Shown here: piece after piece, positions 1 through 11,417 of the stretch
Position numbering within the stretch: position 1 is the stretch's first letter
Layout of the letters: every line of letters begins with the position of its first letter
Source of the DNA: Alphaproteobacteria bacterium
GTDB taxonomy: Bacteria > Pseudomonadota > Alphaproteobacteria > Geminicoccales > Geminicoccaceae
Length of the DNA: 64,000 nucleotides
Assembly: GCA_027045875.1 (NCBI GenBank)
Contig: JALUAG010000106.1
Span: 1 to 64,000, forward strand
Direction of reading: 5' to 3'
The notes under the pieces: generated by a model
Databases searched by the model: none
What the model was told of the DNA's origin: nothing
What the model saw: only the letters and a program-made list of their open reading frames with translations
Made by a program: the position numbers and the translations under genes

Positions 1-174
1 GCGCCGGTCACGCCAGAGCCCTGCTCGCGGCTTCCGACCCCGCCGCCCTCGCCGAGATGGTGGTGGCGCGCGCCAGCTCCTCGGTACGACGGACGTTGAG
101 CCCGCGCGCCACCACCATCTCGGCGAGGGCGGCGGGGTCGGAAGCCGCGAGCAGGGCTCTGGCGTGACCGGCGC
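1..174. repeat. Perfect inverted repeat at window edge
   Basis: Bases 1-72 are the exact reverse complement of 103-174, separated by a 30-base spacer (73-102). The right arm reads as normal parB coding sequence on the minus strand; the left arm is the same sequence flipped. Perfect 72-base arms inside a conserved coding gene at the extreme edge of the sequence are typical of a fold-back chimera or contig-end artefact. A real palindrome would have destroyed parB. The left arm may continue beyond the window. Confidence 0.95.
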
Positions 175-730
175 TGATGCGGCCGGCGCGCAGCATGCCG
201 CGGATGACGTCCGGCAGGGCGAGGAGGCGCAGGGTGTTGGCGACATGGCTGCGGCTGCGCCCGACGGCCTGTGCCACCTCTTCCTGGGTGTGGCCGAACT
301 CCTCGATCAGCCGGCGGTAGGCCTCCGCCTCCTCGAGCGGGTCGAGGTCCTCGCGCTGGAGGTTCTCGACCAGCGCGAGCTGCACCACCTCGCGGTCCTC
401 GAGCTCGCGCACCACCACCGGCAGCTCGAAGATTCCGGCCTTCTGGGCGGCCCGCCAGCGCCGTTCGCCGGCGACGATCTCGAAGCCGCCGCCGGCGCCG
501 CGGGAGGGCCGCACCAGCAGCGGCTGCAGCAGCCCGTGGCGGCGCAGGGAATCGGCGAGCTGGGCGAGCTCCTCCTCACCGAAATCCCGCCGCGGCTGCA
601 GCGGCGAGGGTTCGAGGCTCTCGATGGGGACGGTGCGCACCCCATCCTCGGTGCCGTTGCCGAGAAGCCCGTCCTCGCCGAGCAGCGCCGACAGGCCGCG
701 GCCCAGACCGCGGCGGCTCGCGGGCGCCAT
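8..730 (-). CDS. parB: Chromosome partitioning protein ParB, 3' end broken
   Basis: ParB binds parS, spreads and clamps DNA for origin segregation with ParA. Starting at the ATG at 730, the N-terminus begins MAPASRRGLGRGLSALL. The ParB/sulfiredoxin-like CTPase fold follows, with the GERRWRA box at about residues 84-90 and the ENLQREDL box at about 117-124, then a helix-turn-helix (TQEEVAQAVGRSRSHV, about 143-158). Homology stops near base 73: the last 20 or so residues before the stop at 8-10 are encoded by the inverted copy, so the C-terminal dimerisation domain is absent. The start overlaps the parA stop (TGATG), suggesting coupled translation. The true 3' end must lie outside this sequence or be lost in assembly. 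Confidence 0.9.
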   Translation of the reverse strand: MAPASRRGLGRGLSALLGEDGLLGNGTEDGVRTVPIESLEPSPLQPRRDFGEEELAQLADSLRRHGLLQPLLVRPSRGAGGGFEIVAGERRWRAAQKAGIFELPVVVRELEDREVVQLALVENLQREDLDPLEEAEAYRRLIEEFGHTQEEVAQAVGRSRSHVANTLRLLALPDVIRGMLRAGRISAGHARALLAASDPAALAEMVVARGLNVRRTEELARATTISARAAGSEAASRALA

Positions 731-1542
731 CAGGCGGCTCCCCGGGCGCGCTCGCGACGCAGCAGCTCGCCGGCGAGACGGGCGTAGGCCTGGGCACCGC
801 TGCAGCGCACGTCGTAGAGCAGCACCGGCTTGCCGTGGGAAGGCGCCTCGGAGATCCGCACGTTGCGGGGGATGACGGTGCGGAACACGCGCTCGCCCAT
901 GAAGCTGCGCACGTCCTCGGCCACCTGTTCCGAGAGATTGTTGCGGCGATCGAACATGGTCAGCACCACCCCGTGGATGTCGAGGCGCGGATTGTAGCTG
1001 CGGCGCACGCGGTCGATGGTGCGCAGCAGCAGCCCCAGCCCTTCGAGGGCGAAGAACTCGCACTGCAGCGGCACCAGCACCGCATCGGCGGCGACCAGGG
1101 CGTTGACGGTCAGGAGGCCCAAGGAGGGCGGGCAGTCCACCAGCACGTAGTCGTAGGGCCGCGGCAGGCGGCGCAGCGCGTTGCGGAGCCGCCACATCCG
1201 CCGCGGATCCTCGGCGAGCTCGAGCTCCGCCGCCGACAGATCGACGGTGGCGGGAACGAGATCGAGCCCCGGCACCATGCTCCCTCGCAGCACCTCGGCC
1301 GGCTCCGCCGTGCCCAGCAGCAGCTCGTAGGTCGTCGGCACGCCGGCCCCGCGCTCCACCCCGAGCCCGGTGCTGGCGTTGCCCTGGGGGTCGAGATCGA
1401 CCAGCAACACCCGCCGGCCGGCGGCCGCCAGCGCGGTGCCGAGATTGATCGCGGTCGTCGTCTTGCCGACCCCGCCCTTCTGGTTGGCGACGGCGAACAC
1501 CCGCCGCGGGGGCGGGGCCTCAGGCTCGGCTGCTTCGGACAC
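730..1542 (-). CDS. parA: Chromosome partitioning ATPase ParA
   Basis: ParA is a Walker-type ATPase that binds DNA non-specifically and pulls ParB-parS complexes apart during chromosome segregation. The 270-residue protein has the deviant Walker A motif KGGVGKTT at residues 22-29, the A' region LLVDLDPQGNAS at about 46-57 and the Walker B-like VLVDCPPSLGLLT near 133-145. Length is normal for chromosomal (Soj-type) ParA. Its 5' end overlaps rsmG by 23 bases and its stop overlaps the parB start, so rsmG-parA-parB look like one leftward transcription unit, as in other alphaproteobacteria. Confidence 0.96.
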   Translation of the reverse strand: MSEAAEPEAPPPRRVFAVANQKGGVGKTTTAINLGTALAAAGRRVLLVDLDPQGNASTGLGVERGAGVPTTYELLLGTAEPAEVLRGSMVPGLDLVPATVDLSAAELELAEDPRRMWRLRNALRRLPRPYDYVLVDCPPSLGLLTVNALVAADAVLVPLQCEFFALEGLGLLLRTIDRVRRSYNPRLDIHGVVLTMFDRRNNLSEQVAEDVRSFMGERVFRTVIPRNVRISEAPSHGKPVLLYDVRCSGAQAYARLAGELLRRERARGAA

Positions 1543-2150
1543 GTCGGACCTCGCGCAGGACCAGGATGCGCCCCTCGGGAGAGGAGAGGCTGGGCTCGAT
1601 CTGCGTGCGCATTCTCCAATGTCGGCGGGCTTCGGTCAATTCCGCCTCGAAGTTCCCTCCCTTGGGGAACAACCCCAGGGTTGCGGGCCCCAGGAAGGGG
1701 GCGGCCAGCTCCAGGAGCCGCGGCAGGGGGGCGAGCGCCCGCGCCGTCACCACCTCCACGGGAAAGGGCGCGAGCGCCTCGATGCGGCAGCGGTGCAGGG
1801 TGACGCCGGTGGCGCCGGTGATCCGCACCGCCTCGGCCAAGAAGGCGGCCTTGCGGCGGTCGCTTTCGACGAGATGCACCTCCCGCACCCCGAGAAGCGC
1901 CAGCACGAGCCCCGGAAAGCCGGCGCCGCTGCCGAGATCGAGGAGGCGGAGGTCGGTTCCCGGCAGGAGGCGGAGGAGCTGGGCCGAATCGAGGATGTGG
2001 CGCCGCCAGGGATCGGCGAGGCTGGCCGCACCGACGAGGTTGATCCGCCGCTGCCAGCGGGCGAGCAGGGCGAGATGGGCCTCGAGCCGGGCCAGTGTTT
2101 CACGTGAAACGGGGACCAGGCGGGCGAAGCCCTCGGCGTCCAGCGGCGCC

Positions 2151-2170
<20 letters not shown>
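1520..2170 (-). CDS. rsmG: 16S rRNA (guanine527-N7)-methyltransferase RsmG
   Basis: RsmG (GidB) methylates N7 of G527 in 16S rRNA using S-adenosylmethionine. The 216-residue protein has the SAM-binding motif [11 protein letters not shown] at about residues 76-86 and the family feature [12 protein letters not shown] near 165-176. It overlaps mnmG at its 5' end (20 bases) and parA at its 3' end (23 bases). A parS-like palindrome lies inside its coding sequence (2096-2111) and encodes part of VPVSRETL near the N-terminus. Confidence 0.96.
2096..2111. promoter_or_regulatory. parS site (one mismatch) inside rsmG
   Basis: TGTTTCACGTGAAACG matches the widely conserved ParB-binding consensus TGTTTCACGTGAAACA at 15 of 16 positions. 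It lies within rsmG, about 1.4 kb from parB and about 2 kb from the second site at 4051-4066. Clustered parS sites close to parAB and oriC are the norm for chromosomal segregation loci. Confidence 0.9.
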
Positions 2171-3998
<1,828 letters not shown>

Positions 3999-4050
3999 GG
4001 CCCGCTATCTGATGCCCGTCCCGGCGACCGTCAAGCGCGCCGCTGATGAG

Positions 4051-4066
4051 TGTTTCACGTGAAACA
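4051..4066. promoter_or_regulatory. parS site (perfect consensus)
   Basis: TGTTTCACGTGAAACA is the exact 16-base palindromic ParB-binding consensus. It sits in the gap between the mnmG start (3998) and the mnmE stop (4078). With the parAB genes 3 kb away and the putative origin about 8.5 kb to the right, this is very likely the main nucleation site for ParB. Confidence 0.96.
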
Positions 4067-4077
4067 CCGCCCCGCCC

Positions 4078-5400
4078 CTACTTGCCGATGCAGAAGCGGG
4101 CGAAGATCCGGTCCAGCACCTCCTCCACCCCCACCTCGCCGGTGATGCGGCCCAGGGCGCGCCGGGCGAGGCGCAGGTCTTCGGCTGGCAAGGCCAGCTC
4201 CGCGCCTTCGGCCAGCGCCCGTTCCGCCCGTTCCAGCGCCTCCGCCGCCTCCGTCAGCGCCGCCCGGTGACGTGCCCGGTTGAAGAGCGCCTCCCCGGCA
4301 CCGCCCACGAGCGCCCGTGCCTCCTCCGCGAGCCAGGCGAGGAGCCGGTCGATGCCGCGGCCGTCGCGACAGGAAATCGCCACCGAGGGCTCCGGCAGCG
4401 CCGGCGGCGGGGCGAGATCGGCCTTGTTGAAGACGAGGAGGCAGGGGGCCACGGCGCCCGCCGCTTCGTCCACGGTATCCGGATCCACCACGAAGAGCCT
4501 GAGGTCCGCCGCCTCGGCCCGCGCCCGGGCACGGCGGATCCCCTCCGCCTCGATCGCGTCCGCCGCCTCCCGCAGGCCGGCCGTGTCGAGGAGCGTCACG
4601 GGCAGCCCGTCGAGCTCGAGATCCACCTCCAGCACGTCACGGGTGGTGCCGGCGAGCGGGGTGACGATCGCCACCTCGCGCCGCGCGAGGAGGTTGACGA
4701 GGCTCGACTTGCCGACATTGGGCGGCCCCACCACCGCCACCGTCACCCCGCTGCGCAGCCGTTCGCCGCAGACCGCCCGCGCCGCCTCGCGCCGCATGGC
4801 CTCGCGCACCGGTGCGAGCAGCCCGCCGATCCGCTGCCACAGATCCTCGGGCACGTCCCCCTCCTCGGCGCCGAAGTCGATCTCCGCCTCGATCAGCGCC
4901 GAGGCCTCGAGGATGGCCTCCCGCCAGCCGGCGCAGGCGCGCGCGAGTGCCCCCTCCGCCTGGGCCAGCGCCGCCCGCGCCTGGGCGCGGGTGCGCGCCT
5001 CGACGAGATCGGCGATCCCTTCGGCGGCGGTGAGATCCAGCCGGCCGTTCAGGAAGGCGCGGCGGCTGAACTCGCCGGGCTCGGCGGGGCGCAGGCCCGG
5101 CAGGGCGGCGAGGGCGTCGAGCAGCGCCGCCAGCACCGCCGGGCCGCCGTGATGCTGGATCTCGAGCAGGTCCTCGCCGGTGTAGCTCGCGGGCGCCGCG
5201 AACCACAGCAGGAGCGCCCGGTCGAGGGGCTCGCCGCTTTCCGGATCGCGCAGCAGCCGCAGGCTCGCCCGCCGCGCCGGCGGCGGCCCGTCGCCGCTGA
5301 GACGCCGGCAGACCGTCGCCGCCTCGGGACCGCTGATGCGCAGGATGCCGATGGCCGCCCGTCCGGGCGCCGTCGCCGGCGCGAAGATGGTCTCCGCCAT
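4078..5400 (-). CDS. mnmE: tRNA modification GTPase MnmE
   Basis: MnmE (TrmE) is the GTPase partner of MnmG in xm5U34 tRNA modification. The 440-residue protein has the N-terminal tetrahydrofolate-binding domain (starting MAETIFAPATAPGRAAIGILR), a G domain with P-loop GPPNVGKSS at 215-223, DTAG at about 262-265 and NKAD at about 319-322, and the C-terminal FCIGK that carries the catalytic cysteine. It abuts the DUF6489-type gene upstream with no gap. Confidence 0.97.
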   Translation of the reverse strand: MAETIFAPATAPGRAAIGILRISGPEAATVCRRLSGDGPPPARRASLRLLRDPESGEPLDRALLLWFAAPASYTGEDLLEIQHHGGPAVLAALLDALAALPGLRPAEPGEFSRRAFLNGRLDLTAAEGIADLVEARTRAQARAALAQAEGALARACAGWREAILEASALIEAEIDFGAEEGDVPEDLWQRIGGLLAPVREAMRREAARAVCGERLRSGVTVAVVGPPNVGKSSLVNLLARREVAIVTPLAGTTRDVLEVDLELDGLPVTLLDTAGLREAADAIEAEGIRRARARAEAADLRLFVVDPDTVDEAAGAVAPCLLVFNKADLAPPPALPEPSVAISCRDGRGIDRLLAWLAEEARALVGGAGEALFNRARHRAALTEAAEALERAERALAEGAELALPAEDLRLARRALGRITGEVGVEEVLDRIFARFCIGK

Positions 5401-5718
5401 TCAGTCGCCGCGCTTCTCTCCGCCCTTGCGGCCGCCGCGGCCCGCGCCGCCCTCCTGGGCGCCCCCGCCGCCGGCCTTGCCGCCTCCCGCCGCCGAGGCG
5501 GCGAGCTGGGTCCAGAAGCTCTGCCACTGTTCGATGCCCTTGAGACCGAGGGGCATCCACTGCTCGAGGAGCTTGCCGGTATCGGCGGCGGCGATGGCCT
5601 CGGCGAGACGCTTCTGCAGGTCCTTCATGATCACGTCCTGCATCGGCGCCACGTCCGGCAGGCCGAAGAACCGGCGCGCCTCCTCGGGGGTGCAGTCGAC
5701 CTCGATGTGGATTTTCAT
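5401..5718 (-). CDS. DUF6489-type small conserved protein
   Basis: A 105-residue protein starting MKIHIEVDCTPEEARRFFGL at an ATG (5716-5718), followed by a PDV-containing segment, an amphipathic helix region and a Gly/Lys/Arg-rich low-complexity tail (about residues 75-105). The N-terminus resembles the alphaproteobacterial DUF6489 family, whose function is unknown. An upstream in-frame ATG would add 45 residues of non-conserved sequence, so the shorter start is chosen. It ends immediately before the mnmE start and is probably co-transcribed with it. Confidence 0.75.
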   Translation of the reverse strand: MKIHIEVDCTPEEARRFFGLPDVAPMQDVIMKDLQKRLAEAIAAADTGKLLEQWMPLGLKGIEQWQSFWTQLAASAAGGGKAGGGGAQEGGAGRGGRKGGEKRGD

Positions 5719-5827
5719 GCTTCCTCGCACGCTGCCACTGTTCTCGCGCCACCCATCTTGCCACAATACGCGGCCCAGATGTCGCCGATCCCGACCCGCG
5801 ACAAGAGACCGAGCGAACGGAGCCCCC

Positions 5828-7792
5828 ATGGCCAACGCCCTGGCCGATGCCACCAGCCCCTATCTCCTCCAGCACAAGGACAATCCCGTCGCCTGGCGGC
5901 CCTGGGGCCCGGAGGCCCTCGCCGAGGCGCGCCGGCTCGACTGCCCCATCCTGCTGTCGGTGGGCTACGCCGCCTGCCACTGGTGCCACGTGATGGCCCA
6001 CGAGAGCTTCGAGGATCCGGCCACCGCCGAGCTCGTCAACCGCCATTTCGTCCCCGTCAAGGTGGACCGCGAGGAACGGCCCGACGTGGACGCCCTCTAC
6101 CAGCAGGCGCTGGCGCTCCTCGGCCAGCCCGGCGGCTGGCCCCTCACCATGTTCCTCACCCCCGAGGGGGAGGCCTTCTGGGGCGGCACCTACTTCCCGC
6201 CCGAGCCGTGCTTCGGACGGCCCGGTTTCCGGCAGGTGCTGGCCCGCATCGCCGAACTCTGGGCAGCCGACCGCGACCGTCTTTTCGCCAACCGGGACGC
6301 CATCCGCGAGGCCCTGGGCCGCCTCAACCGGCCCGAACGCGGCGCCCTCGACCCCGACACGCGTACCGCCGCCGCCCGCCGGCTCGCCTCCCTGTTCGAT
6401 CCCGTCCACGGCGGCCTCGGCGGCCCACCCAAGTTCCCCCAGGCGCCGGTCCTCGCCTTCCTCTGGCGGATGGCCCGCCACCATGCCCTGCCGGAGCTCG
6501 AACAGCCGGTGCTCCACACCCTGCGCCGCATCTGCCAGGGCGGCATCTACGACCATCTCGGCGGTGGCTTCGCCCGCTACGCCGTGGACGAGCGCTGGCT
6601 GGTGCCGCATTTCGAGAAGATGCTGTACGACAACGGACAGCTTCTCGAGCTCCTGGCCGAGGCCCACGCCGTAACCGGCGATCCCCTCTTCGCCACCCGC
6701 ATCGCCGAGACGGTCGGCTGGCTCGAACGGGAGATGCTCACCGAAGGGGGGTTCGCCGCCAGCCGCGATGCCGACAGCGAGGGCGAGGAGGGGCGCTACT
6801 ACCTCTGGACCCCGGAGGAGATCGAGGCGGTGCTGGGACCGGACGACGCCGCCCGCTTCGGAGCCGTCTACGGGGTCACCCCGGAAGGCAATTTCGAAGG
6901 CCGCACGGTGCTCGCGCGGCTCGGCGAGCAGGGTCTCCGGCCGCCAGCCGAGGAGGCCGAGCTCGCGGCGCTGCGCGCCCGCCTCCTCGAAGCCCGCCAC
7001 CGACGCGTGCCTCCCGCCCGCGACGACAAGGTGCTGGCCGACTGGAACGGCACCGCCCTGGCCGGGCTCGCCGTCGCCGCCGCCCGCACCGGCGAGGCGC
7101 GCTGTCTCCGGCTCGCCGAGGAGGTCTTCGCGCGGGTGACGGCGGTGCTGGCCGAGGGCGACCGTCTCCATCACGCCTGGCGTGCCGGCCGGCGCCTCGA
7201 GGTGGGCTTTCTCGACGACTATGCCCAGATGATCCGGGCGGCGCTGCTGCTCCACCAGCTTTCCGGGAACCCGGTCCATCGTGCCCGGGCCGAGGCCTGG
7301 GCGGCGCGGGTGGAGGCGGAGTTCCGGGCCCCCGACGGCCGGCTTCGGATGGCGGATCCCCGGGAGGGCGGGCTCCCGCTCCTGCCCCTCGCGAGCGAGG
7401 ACGGGCCGGTGCCTCCGGGGATGGCGGTCCAGGCGGAGAACCTCGCGCGCCTCTTCCTCCTCACCGGCGATCCCGAATACCGCCGTCTCGGCCGCACCAC
7501 CCTCGAGGCGGTGGCGGGGCGGGTGGCGCGCGCCCCCCACACCCATGTGAGCTTGCTCGCGGCCTCCCTGTTCCTCGACCGGGCGGTGAGCGTCACCCTC
7601 CACGGCCCGCCCGGCGCGGCCGATACCGAGGCGCTGCGGAGGACCGCGCTGCGGCGGGCGCCGCCGGTCCATGTGCTGCGCTCGGAAGGCGCGGAGACGG
7701 GATCCGCCTTCGCCGTGGTCTGCCTGGGCGAGCAGTGCCGCGACCCGGCGCGGAGTGGCGATGAGCTCGCGCGACAGTTGAATTGCCTCTGA
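5828..7792 (+). CDS. DUF255 thioredoxin-domain protein (YyaL/spermatogenesis-associated 20 type)
   Basis: A 654-residue protein of the YyaL/SSP411 family: an N-terminal thioredoxin-like DUF255 domain (about residues 1-165) with the CxxC site ACHWCHVM and the family motif [14 protein letters not shown], followed by a long alpha/alpha-barrel resembling glycan-processing six-hairpin folds. [26 protein letters not shown] and [13 protein letters not shown] are recognisable family signatures. The start ATG follows GAGCGAACGGAGCCCCC. The biochemical role in bacteria is not established. It is transcribed divergently from the mnmE block. Confidence 0.9.
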   Translation: MANALADATSPYLLQHKDNPVAWRPWGPEALAEARRLDCPILLSVGYAACHWCHVMAHESFEDPATAELVNRHFVPVKVDREERPDVDALYQQALALLGQPGGWPLTMFLTPEGEAFWGGTYFPPEPCFGRPGFRQVLARIAELWAADRDRLFANRDAIREALGRLNRPERGALDPDTRTAAARRLASLFDPVHGGLGGPPKFPQAPVLAFLWRMARHHALPELEQPVLHTLRRICQGGIYDHLGGGFARYAVDERWLVPHFEKMLYDNGQLLELLAEAHAVTGDPLFATRIAETVGWLEREMLTEGGFAASRDADSEGEEGRYYLWTPEEIEAVLGPDDAARFGAVYGVTPEGNFEGRTVLARLGEQGLRPPAEEAELAALRARLLEARHRRVPPARDDKVLADWNGTALAGLAVAAARTGEARCLRLAEEVFARVTAVLAEGDRLHHAWRAGRRLEVGFLDDYAQMIRAALLLHQLSGNPVHRARAEAWAARVEAEFRAPDGRLRMADPREGGLPLLPLASEDGPVPPGMAVQAENLARLFLLTGDPEYRRLGRTTLEAVAGRVARAPHTHVSLLAASLFLDRAVSVTLHGPPGAADTEALRRTALRRAPPVHVLRSEGAETGSAFAVVCLGEQCRDPARSGDELARQLNCL

Positions 7793-7884
7793 CCAACACC
7801 CGAAAAGGCTGCCGGCGACTGGTCCTCGGGCGGGGAAGGGGCTAAGAGCGGGCTGAGGGAGATCCAGCGGGGAGGAACACGGCC

Positions 7885-8865
7885 ATGGCCAGACGCATCG
7901 TCGTCCACGCGTTCGGCGGTCCCGAGGTGCTGCGGCTCGAGAGCTACGAGCCGCCCGCCCCCGGCTCCGGCGAGGTGCGGGTCCGCCACCGGGCGATCGG
8001 CCTCAACTTCATCGACATCTATTTCCGGACCGGCCTCTATCCGCCGCCGGAGGGGCTTCCCTTCACGCCCGGCCTCGAGGCGAGCGGCGTGGTGGAGGCG
8101 GTCGGCGAGGGCGTGACGGAATTCCGGCCCGGCCAGCGGGTCGCCTATGGCACGGGACCGCTCGGCGCCTACACCGATCTCCGGACCATGCCCGCCGACA
8201 GGCTGGTCGCCATCCCGGACGAGATCTCCGACGAGGTGGCGGCGGCCATGATGCTCAAGGGCATGACCGCCCGCTATCTCCTCAAGCAGACCTACGCCGT
8301 GAAGCCGGGCGATACCATCCTCGTCCATGCCGCCGCCGGCGGGGTGGGGCTCATCCTCTGCCAGTGGGCCAAGCATCTCGGGGCGACGGTGATCGGCACC
8401 GTCGGCAGCCGCGAGAAGGCGGAGATCGCCCGCGCCCACGGCTGCGACCATCCGATCGTCTACACCGAGGAGGATTTCGTCGCCCGGGTGAAGGCAATCA
8501 CCGGCGGCGCCGGCCTGCCGGTAGTCTACGACGGGGTGGGACGGGCCACCTTCATGAAGTCCCTCGACTGCCTGCGCCCGCGCGGGCTGATGGTGAGCTT
8601 CGGCAATGCGAGCGGCCCGGTCGAGAACTTCAACCTCGGCATCCTGAGCCAGAAGGGCTCCCTCTACGTGACCCGGCCGACCCTGTTCCACTACACCGCG
8701 ACGCGGGAGGAGCTCCTGGCCTGCGCCAACGACGTCATCGAGGTGGTCCGCGACGGTGTCGTGCGCATCGAGGTCAACCAGCGCTTTCCCCTCGACCAGG
8801 CGGCGGAGGCGCACCGTGCGCTGGAGAGCCGCCGCACCACCGGCGCCACGGTGCTCCTGCCGTAA
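7885..8865 (+). CDS. qor: NADPH:quinone oxidoreductase (zinc-independent MDR family)
   Basis: A 326-residue medium-chain dehydrogenase/reductase of the Qor type, which reduces quinones with NADPH. It begins with a GroES-like fold (residues 1 to about 115, with NFIDIYFRTGLYP typical of Qor), followed by a Rossmann domain with the nucleotide-binding AAAGGVGLILCQWAK at about residues 150-164. No structural zinc cysteines are seen, consistent with the zinc-independent group. A GGGGAGG ribosome-binding site precedes the ATG. The sequence cannot give the physiological substrate. Confidence 0.9.
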   Translation: MARRIVVHAFGGPEVLRLESYEPPAPGSGEVRVRHRAIGLNFIDIYFRTGLYPPPEGLPFTPGLEASGVVEAVGEGVTEFRPGQRVAYGTGPLGAYTDLRTMPADRLVAIPDEISDEVAAAMMLKGMTARYLLKQTYAVKPGDTILVHAAAGGVGLILCQWAKHLGATVIGTVGSREKAEIARAHGCDHPIVYTEEDFVARVKAITGGAGLPVVYDGVGRATFMKSLDCLRPRGLMVSFGNASGPVENFNLGILSQKGSLYVTRPTLFHYTATREELLACANDVIEVVRDGVVRIEVNQRFPLDQAAEAHRALESRRTTGATVLLP

Positions 8866-8880
8866 GCCGCGACGGGCCGT

Positions 8881-8897
8881 CCCGGCGGAGCGCCGGG
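8881..8897. terminator. GC-rich hairpin between convergent genes
   Basis: CCCGGCG-GAG-CGCCGGG forms a perfect 7-pair stem with a 3-base loop in the gap between the qor stop (8865) and the converging small membrane-protein gene. There is no T-tract on either side, so it could be a weak bidirectional terminator or a Rho-associated 3'-end stabiliser. Confidence 0.35.
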
Positions 8898-8919
8898 GCG
8901 GTTCCTACCGCCGGGCGCG

Positions 8920-9273
8920 TCATCCCGACAGATAGTAGCCGTCGAGGATCGACCACAGCGCCCAGAAGAGGGGCACCAGGAACAGGGAAAGGCCCCAGGC
9001 GAGGAGAAAGCGGCCGGGGGCCATCCGCTGCCGGAACCGGAACCGCCAGGCGAGGACCCAGAGCAGCAGGAACACCAGCAGCATGGCGGGCGCCATCGTC
9101 AGGATGAGCGCGCCGAGGATGCCGAACCCCTCGGGGCCCAGCGGCACCAGGCCCGAGAAGACCATCAGCATGGCCATAAGGGCGGCGAGCGCGAAGCCCA
9201 AGGGCCAGGTGAGGGCGAGGATCGCGAGCTGCGCCAGCAGCACCTCGAGCCAGGGGCGGAGCCGCCGCCACAT
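8920..9273 (-). CDS. Small hydrophobic membrane protein, unknown function
   Basis: A 117-residue protein dominated by hydrophobic segments: about residues 9-28, 32-44, 51-74 and 87-108, giving three to four predicted membrane helices joined by an RFRFRQR basic loop near residues 75-82. No known family was recognised. It lies 19 bases downstream of rho on the same strand and is probably co-transcribed with it. Confidence 0.7.
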   Translation of the reverse strand: MWRRLRPWLEVLLAQLAILALTWPLGFALAALMAMLMVFSGLVPLGPEGFGILGALILTMAPAMLLVFLLLWVLAWRFRFRQRMAPGRFLLAWGLSLFLVPLFWALWSILDGYYLSG

Positions 9274-9292
9274 GCGGTCGCGGGGGAACGCC

Positions 9293-10804
9293 TCAGGCGT
9301 TCATGGAGGCCCAGAACTCGTCGTTGCTCTTGCTGAGCCGCATCTTGTCGAGCAGGAACTCCATCGCGTCCACCGTGCCCATCGGGCTCAGGATGCGGCG
9401 CAGCACCCACATCCGCTGCAGGGTGGCGCGATCCACCAAGAGCTCCTCCTTGCGGGTGCCCGATTTGGCGATGTCGATGGCCGGCCACACCCGCTTGTCG
9501 GCGAGGCGCCGGTCGAGGGCGATCTCGGAATTGCCGGTGCCCTTGAACTCCTCGAAGATCACCTCGTCCATGCGCGAGCCGGTGTCCACGAGGGCGGTGG
9601 CGATGATGGTCAGCGAGCCGCCGTCCTCGATGTTGCGGGCGGCGCCGAAGAAGCGCTTGGGGCGCTGCAGGGCGTTGGCGTCGACGCCGCCCGTGAGCAC
9701 CTTGCCCGAGGAGGGCACCACCGTGTTGTAGGCGCGGGCGAGCCGGGTGATGGAATCGAGGAGGATCACCACGTCGCGGTTGTGCTCGACGAGCCGCTTG
9801 GCCTTCTCGATCACCATCTCCGCCACCTGCACGTGCCGCGTCGCCGGCTCGTCGAAGGTGGAGCTCACCACCTCGCCCCGGACCGTACGCTGCATGTCGG
9901 TGACCTCCTCCGGCCGCTCGTCGATCAGCAGCACGATGAGGAACACCTCCGGGTGATTGTGCATGATGGCATGGGCGATGTTCTGCATCAGCATCGTCTT
10001 GCCGGTCCGCGGCGGCGCGACGATCAGGCCCCGCTGGCCCTTGCCGAGGGGGGCTACGATGTCGATCACCCGGGTCGAGGGATCCTTCTGCCCCGGCACC
10101 TCGAGCTTGATCTTCTCGGTCGGGTAGTAGGGGGTGAGATTGTCGAAATGGACGCGGTGGCGGGCCACCTCGGGCGGATCGAAATTGATCGTCGTCGCCC
10201 GCAGGAGGGCGAAATAGCGCTCCCCCTCCTTGGGCGCCCGCACCTGGCCCTGCACCACGTCGCCGGTACGCAGCCCGAAGCGGCGGATCTGCGAGGGCGA
10301 GACGTAGATGTCGTCCGGCCCGGAGACGTAGTTGGTGTGCGGCGAGCGGAGAAAGCCGAAGCCGTCCTGGAGGATCTCCAGCACCCCCTCGCCGTAGATC
10401 GGCACCCCGGTCTGGGCGAGCCGCTTGAGGATCGAGAACACGAGATCGGATTTCTTGAGGGTGCTCGCGTTCTCGATGCCGATTTCCTCGGCGTAGCGCA
10501 GCAGTTCGGCCGGCGGCCGCCGCTTGAGCTCGGTGAGGTTGATGCTCGGCATCGGTTCCGCCGCCGGCGCCTCCTCGCCCGGCGCCTCGGCGGCGGTCGG
10601 CTGTTCACCACCGGCGGGCGCCAGCCCGAGCACCAGTTCCGGCTCCGGCTGGGGCGTCGCCTCCTGGATCCGCGGCTCGCGGCGGCGGGTACGGCGACGG
10701 CGCGGCGTCTGGCCGCCCTCGCTCTCCTCCCGCTCGGGCTCGGCCGCCGGCGCCTCGCTCGGCACCGCGACCGCTTCGGTGTTCGGTTCGGCTTTGTCGC
10801 TCAC
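9293..10804 (-). CDS. rho: Transcription termination factor Rho
   Basis: Rho is the hexameric RNA-dependent ATPase that terminates transcription. The core shows the Rho N-domain ([20 protein letters not shown]), the RNA-binding cold-shock fold ([20 protein letters not shown]), the Walker A APPRTGKT, Walker [17 protein letters not shown] and the R-loop/Q-loop region. The GTG start at 10804 gives 503 residues with about 84 N-terminal Pro/Glu/Arg-rich low-complexity residues (including RRRRTRRR). The ATG at 10552 would give a standard 419-residue Rho. Both starts are possible. The longer form keeps the upstream region coding and resembles N-terminal extensions known in other high-GC Rho proteins. 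Confidence 0.95.
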   Translation of the reverse strand: MSDKAEPNTEAVAVPSEAPAAEPEREESEGGQTPRRRRTRRREPRIQEATPQPEPELVLGLAPAGGEQPTAAEAPGEEAPAAEPMPSINLTELKRRPPAELLRYAEEIGIENASTLKKSDLVFSILKRLAQTGVPIYGEGVLEILQDGFGFLRSPHTNYVSGPDDIYVSPSQIRRFGLRTGDVVQGQVRAPKEGERYFALLRATTINFDPPEVARHRVHFDNLTPYYPTEKIKLEVPGQKDPSTRVIDIVAPLGKGQRGLIVAPPRTGKTMLMQNIAHAIMHNHPEVFLIVLLIDERPEEVTDMQRTVRGEVVSSTFDEPATRHVQVAEMVIEKAKRLVEHNRDVVILLDSITRLARAYNTVVPSSGKVLTGGVDANALQRPKRFFGAARNIEDGGSLTIIATALVDTGSRMDEVIFEEFKGTGNSEIALDRRLADKRVWPAIDIAKSGTRKEELLVDRATLQRMWVLRRILSPMGTVDAMEFLLDKMRLSKSNDEFWASMNA

Positions 10805-10847
10805 GATCTCTGGCTACTCCCGTGAAATGCCTTCCGCGGCCCCCGCA

Positions 10848-11282
10848 TCACGTCCACGGCCTGATCACCGCCACGACGACGATGACGAGGAACAGAACGG
10901 TCGGCACCTCGTTGACGATCCGGTACCAGCGGGCCGGGCGCGGTCGCTCATCGGCGGCGAAGCGCCGCACATGGCCCGCGAGCAGCCCGTGCACCGCGGT
11001 CAGCAGGACGACGGCCGAAAGCTTGACGTGGAGCCATCCCTCGCCCCAAAGACCCGCCCCGGAGGCCAGTGCGATGCCGGCGAGCCAGGTCACCACCATC
11101 GCCGGCGTGGCGATCGCCAGGAGGAGCCGCCGCTCCATCACCTTGAAGAGCTCCGAAGGCGCGCTGCCCGGTGCGGTGTCGGCATGATACACGAAAAGCC
11201 TCGGCAGATACCACATCCCGGCCATCCAGGCCGAAAAGGCGGCGATGTGAAGGGCCTTGATCCAGGGATAGAGATTTTCCAC
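10848..11282 (-). CDS. hemJ: Protoporphyrinogen IX oxidase HemJ
   Basis: HemJ is the membrane heme-dependent enzyme oxidising protoporphyrinogen IX to protoporphyrin IX, used by many alphaproteobacteria instead of HemG/HemY. From the GTG at 11280-11282 the protein is 144 residues, the family length, and starts MENLYPWIKALHIAAFSAWM with the conserved His and WMAG, then YLPRLFVYH. Four hydrophobic segments are visible. A longer frame opens at an ATG at 11402, adding 40 residues without family similarity. It is adjacent to hemE, so two late heme-pathway steps sit together. Confidence 0.85.
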   Translation of the reverse strand: MENLYPWIKALHIAAFSAWMAGMWYLPRLFVYHADTAPGSAPSELFKVMERRLLLAIATPAMVVTWLAGIALASGAGLWGEGWLHVKLSAVVLLTAVHGLLAGHVRRFAADERPRPARWYRIVNEVPTVLFLVIVVVAVIRPWT

Positions 11283-11417
11283 GATTCGCCGCTTCGCGAC
11301 CAGGCAGCCTTCCGGCGTGCACGGGAGAAATGTCCGATCTGGGCGTGATGGCCGCGCGCACCCTCGTCCGATGCAGTCGTGCCGCGCGGGCAGGTGGATC
11401 ACGCGACAGTAATTGGA

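Noticed and set aside
4637-7672. A 1011-codon open frame on the minus strand
   Set aside because: It runs antisense across mnmE and the DUF255 gene, both with clear family motifs. Long antisense frames are expected at 70% GC, and it shows no coherent domain.
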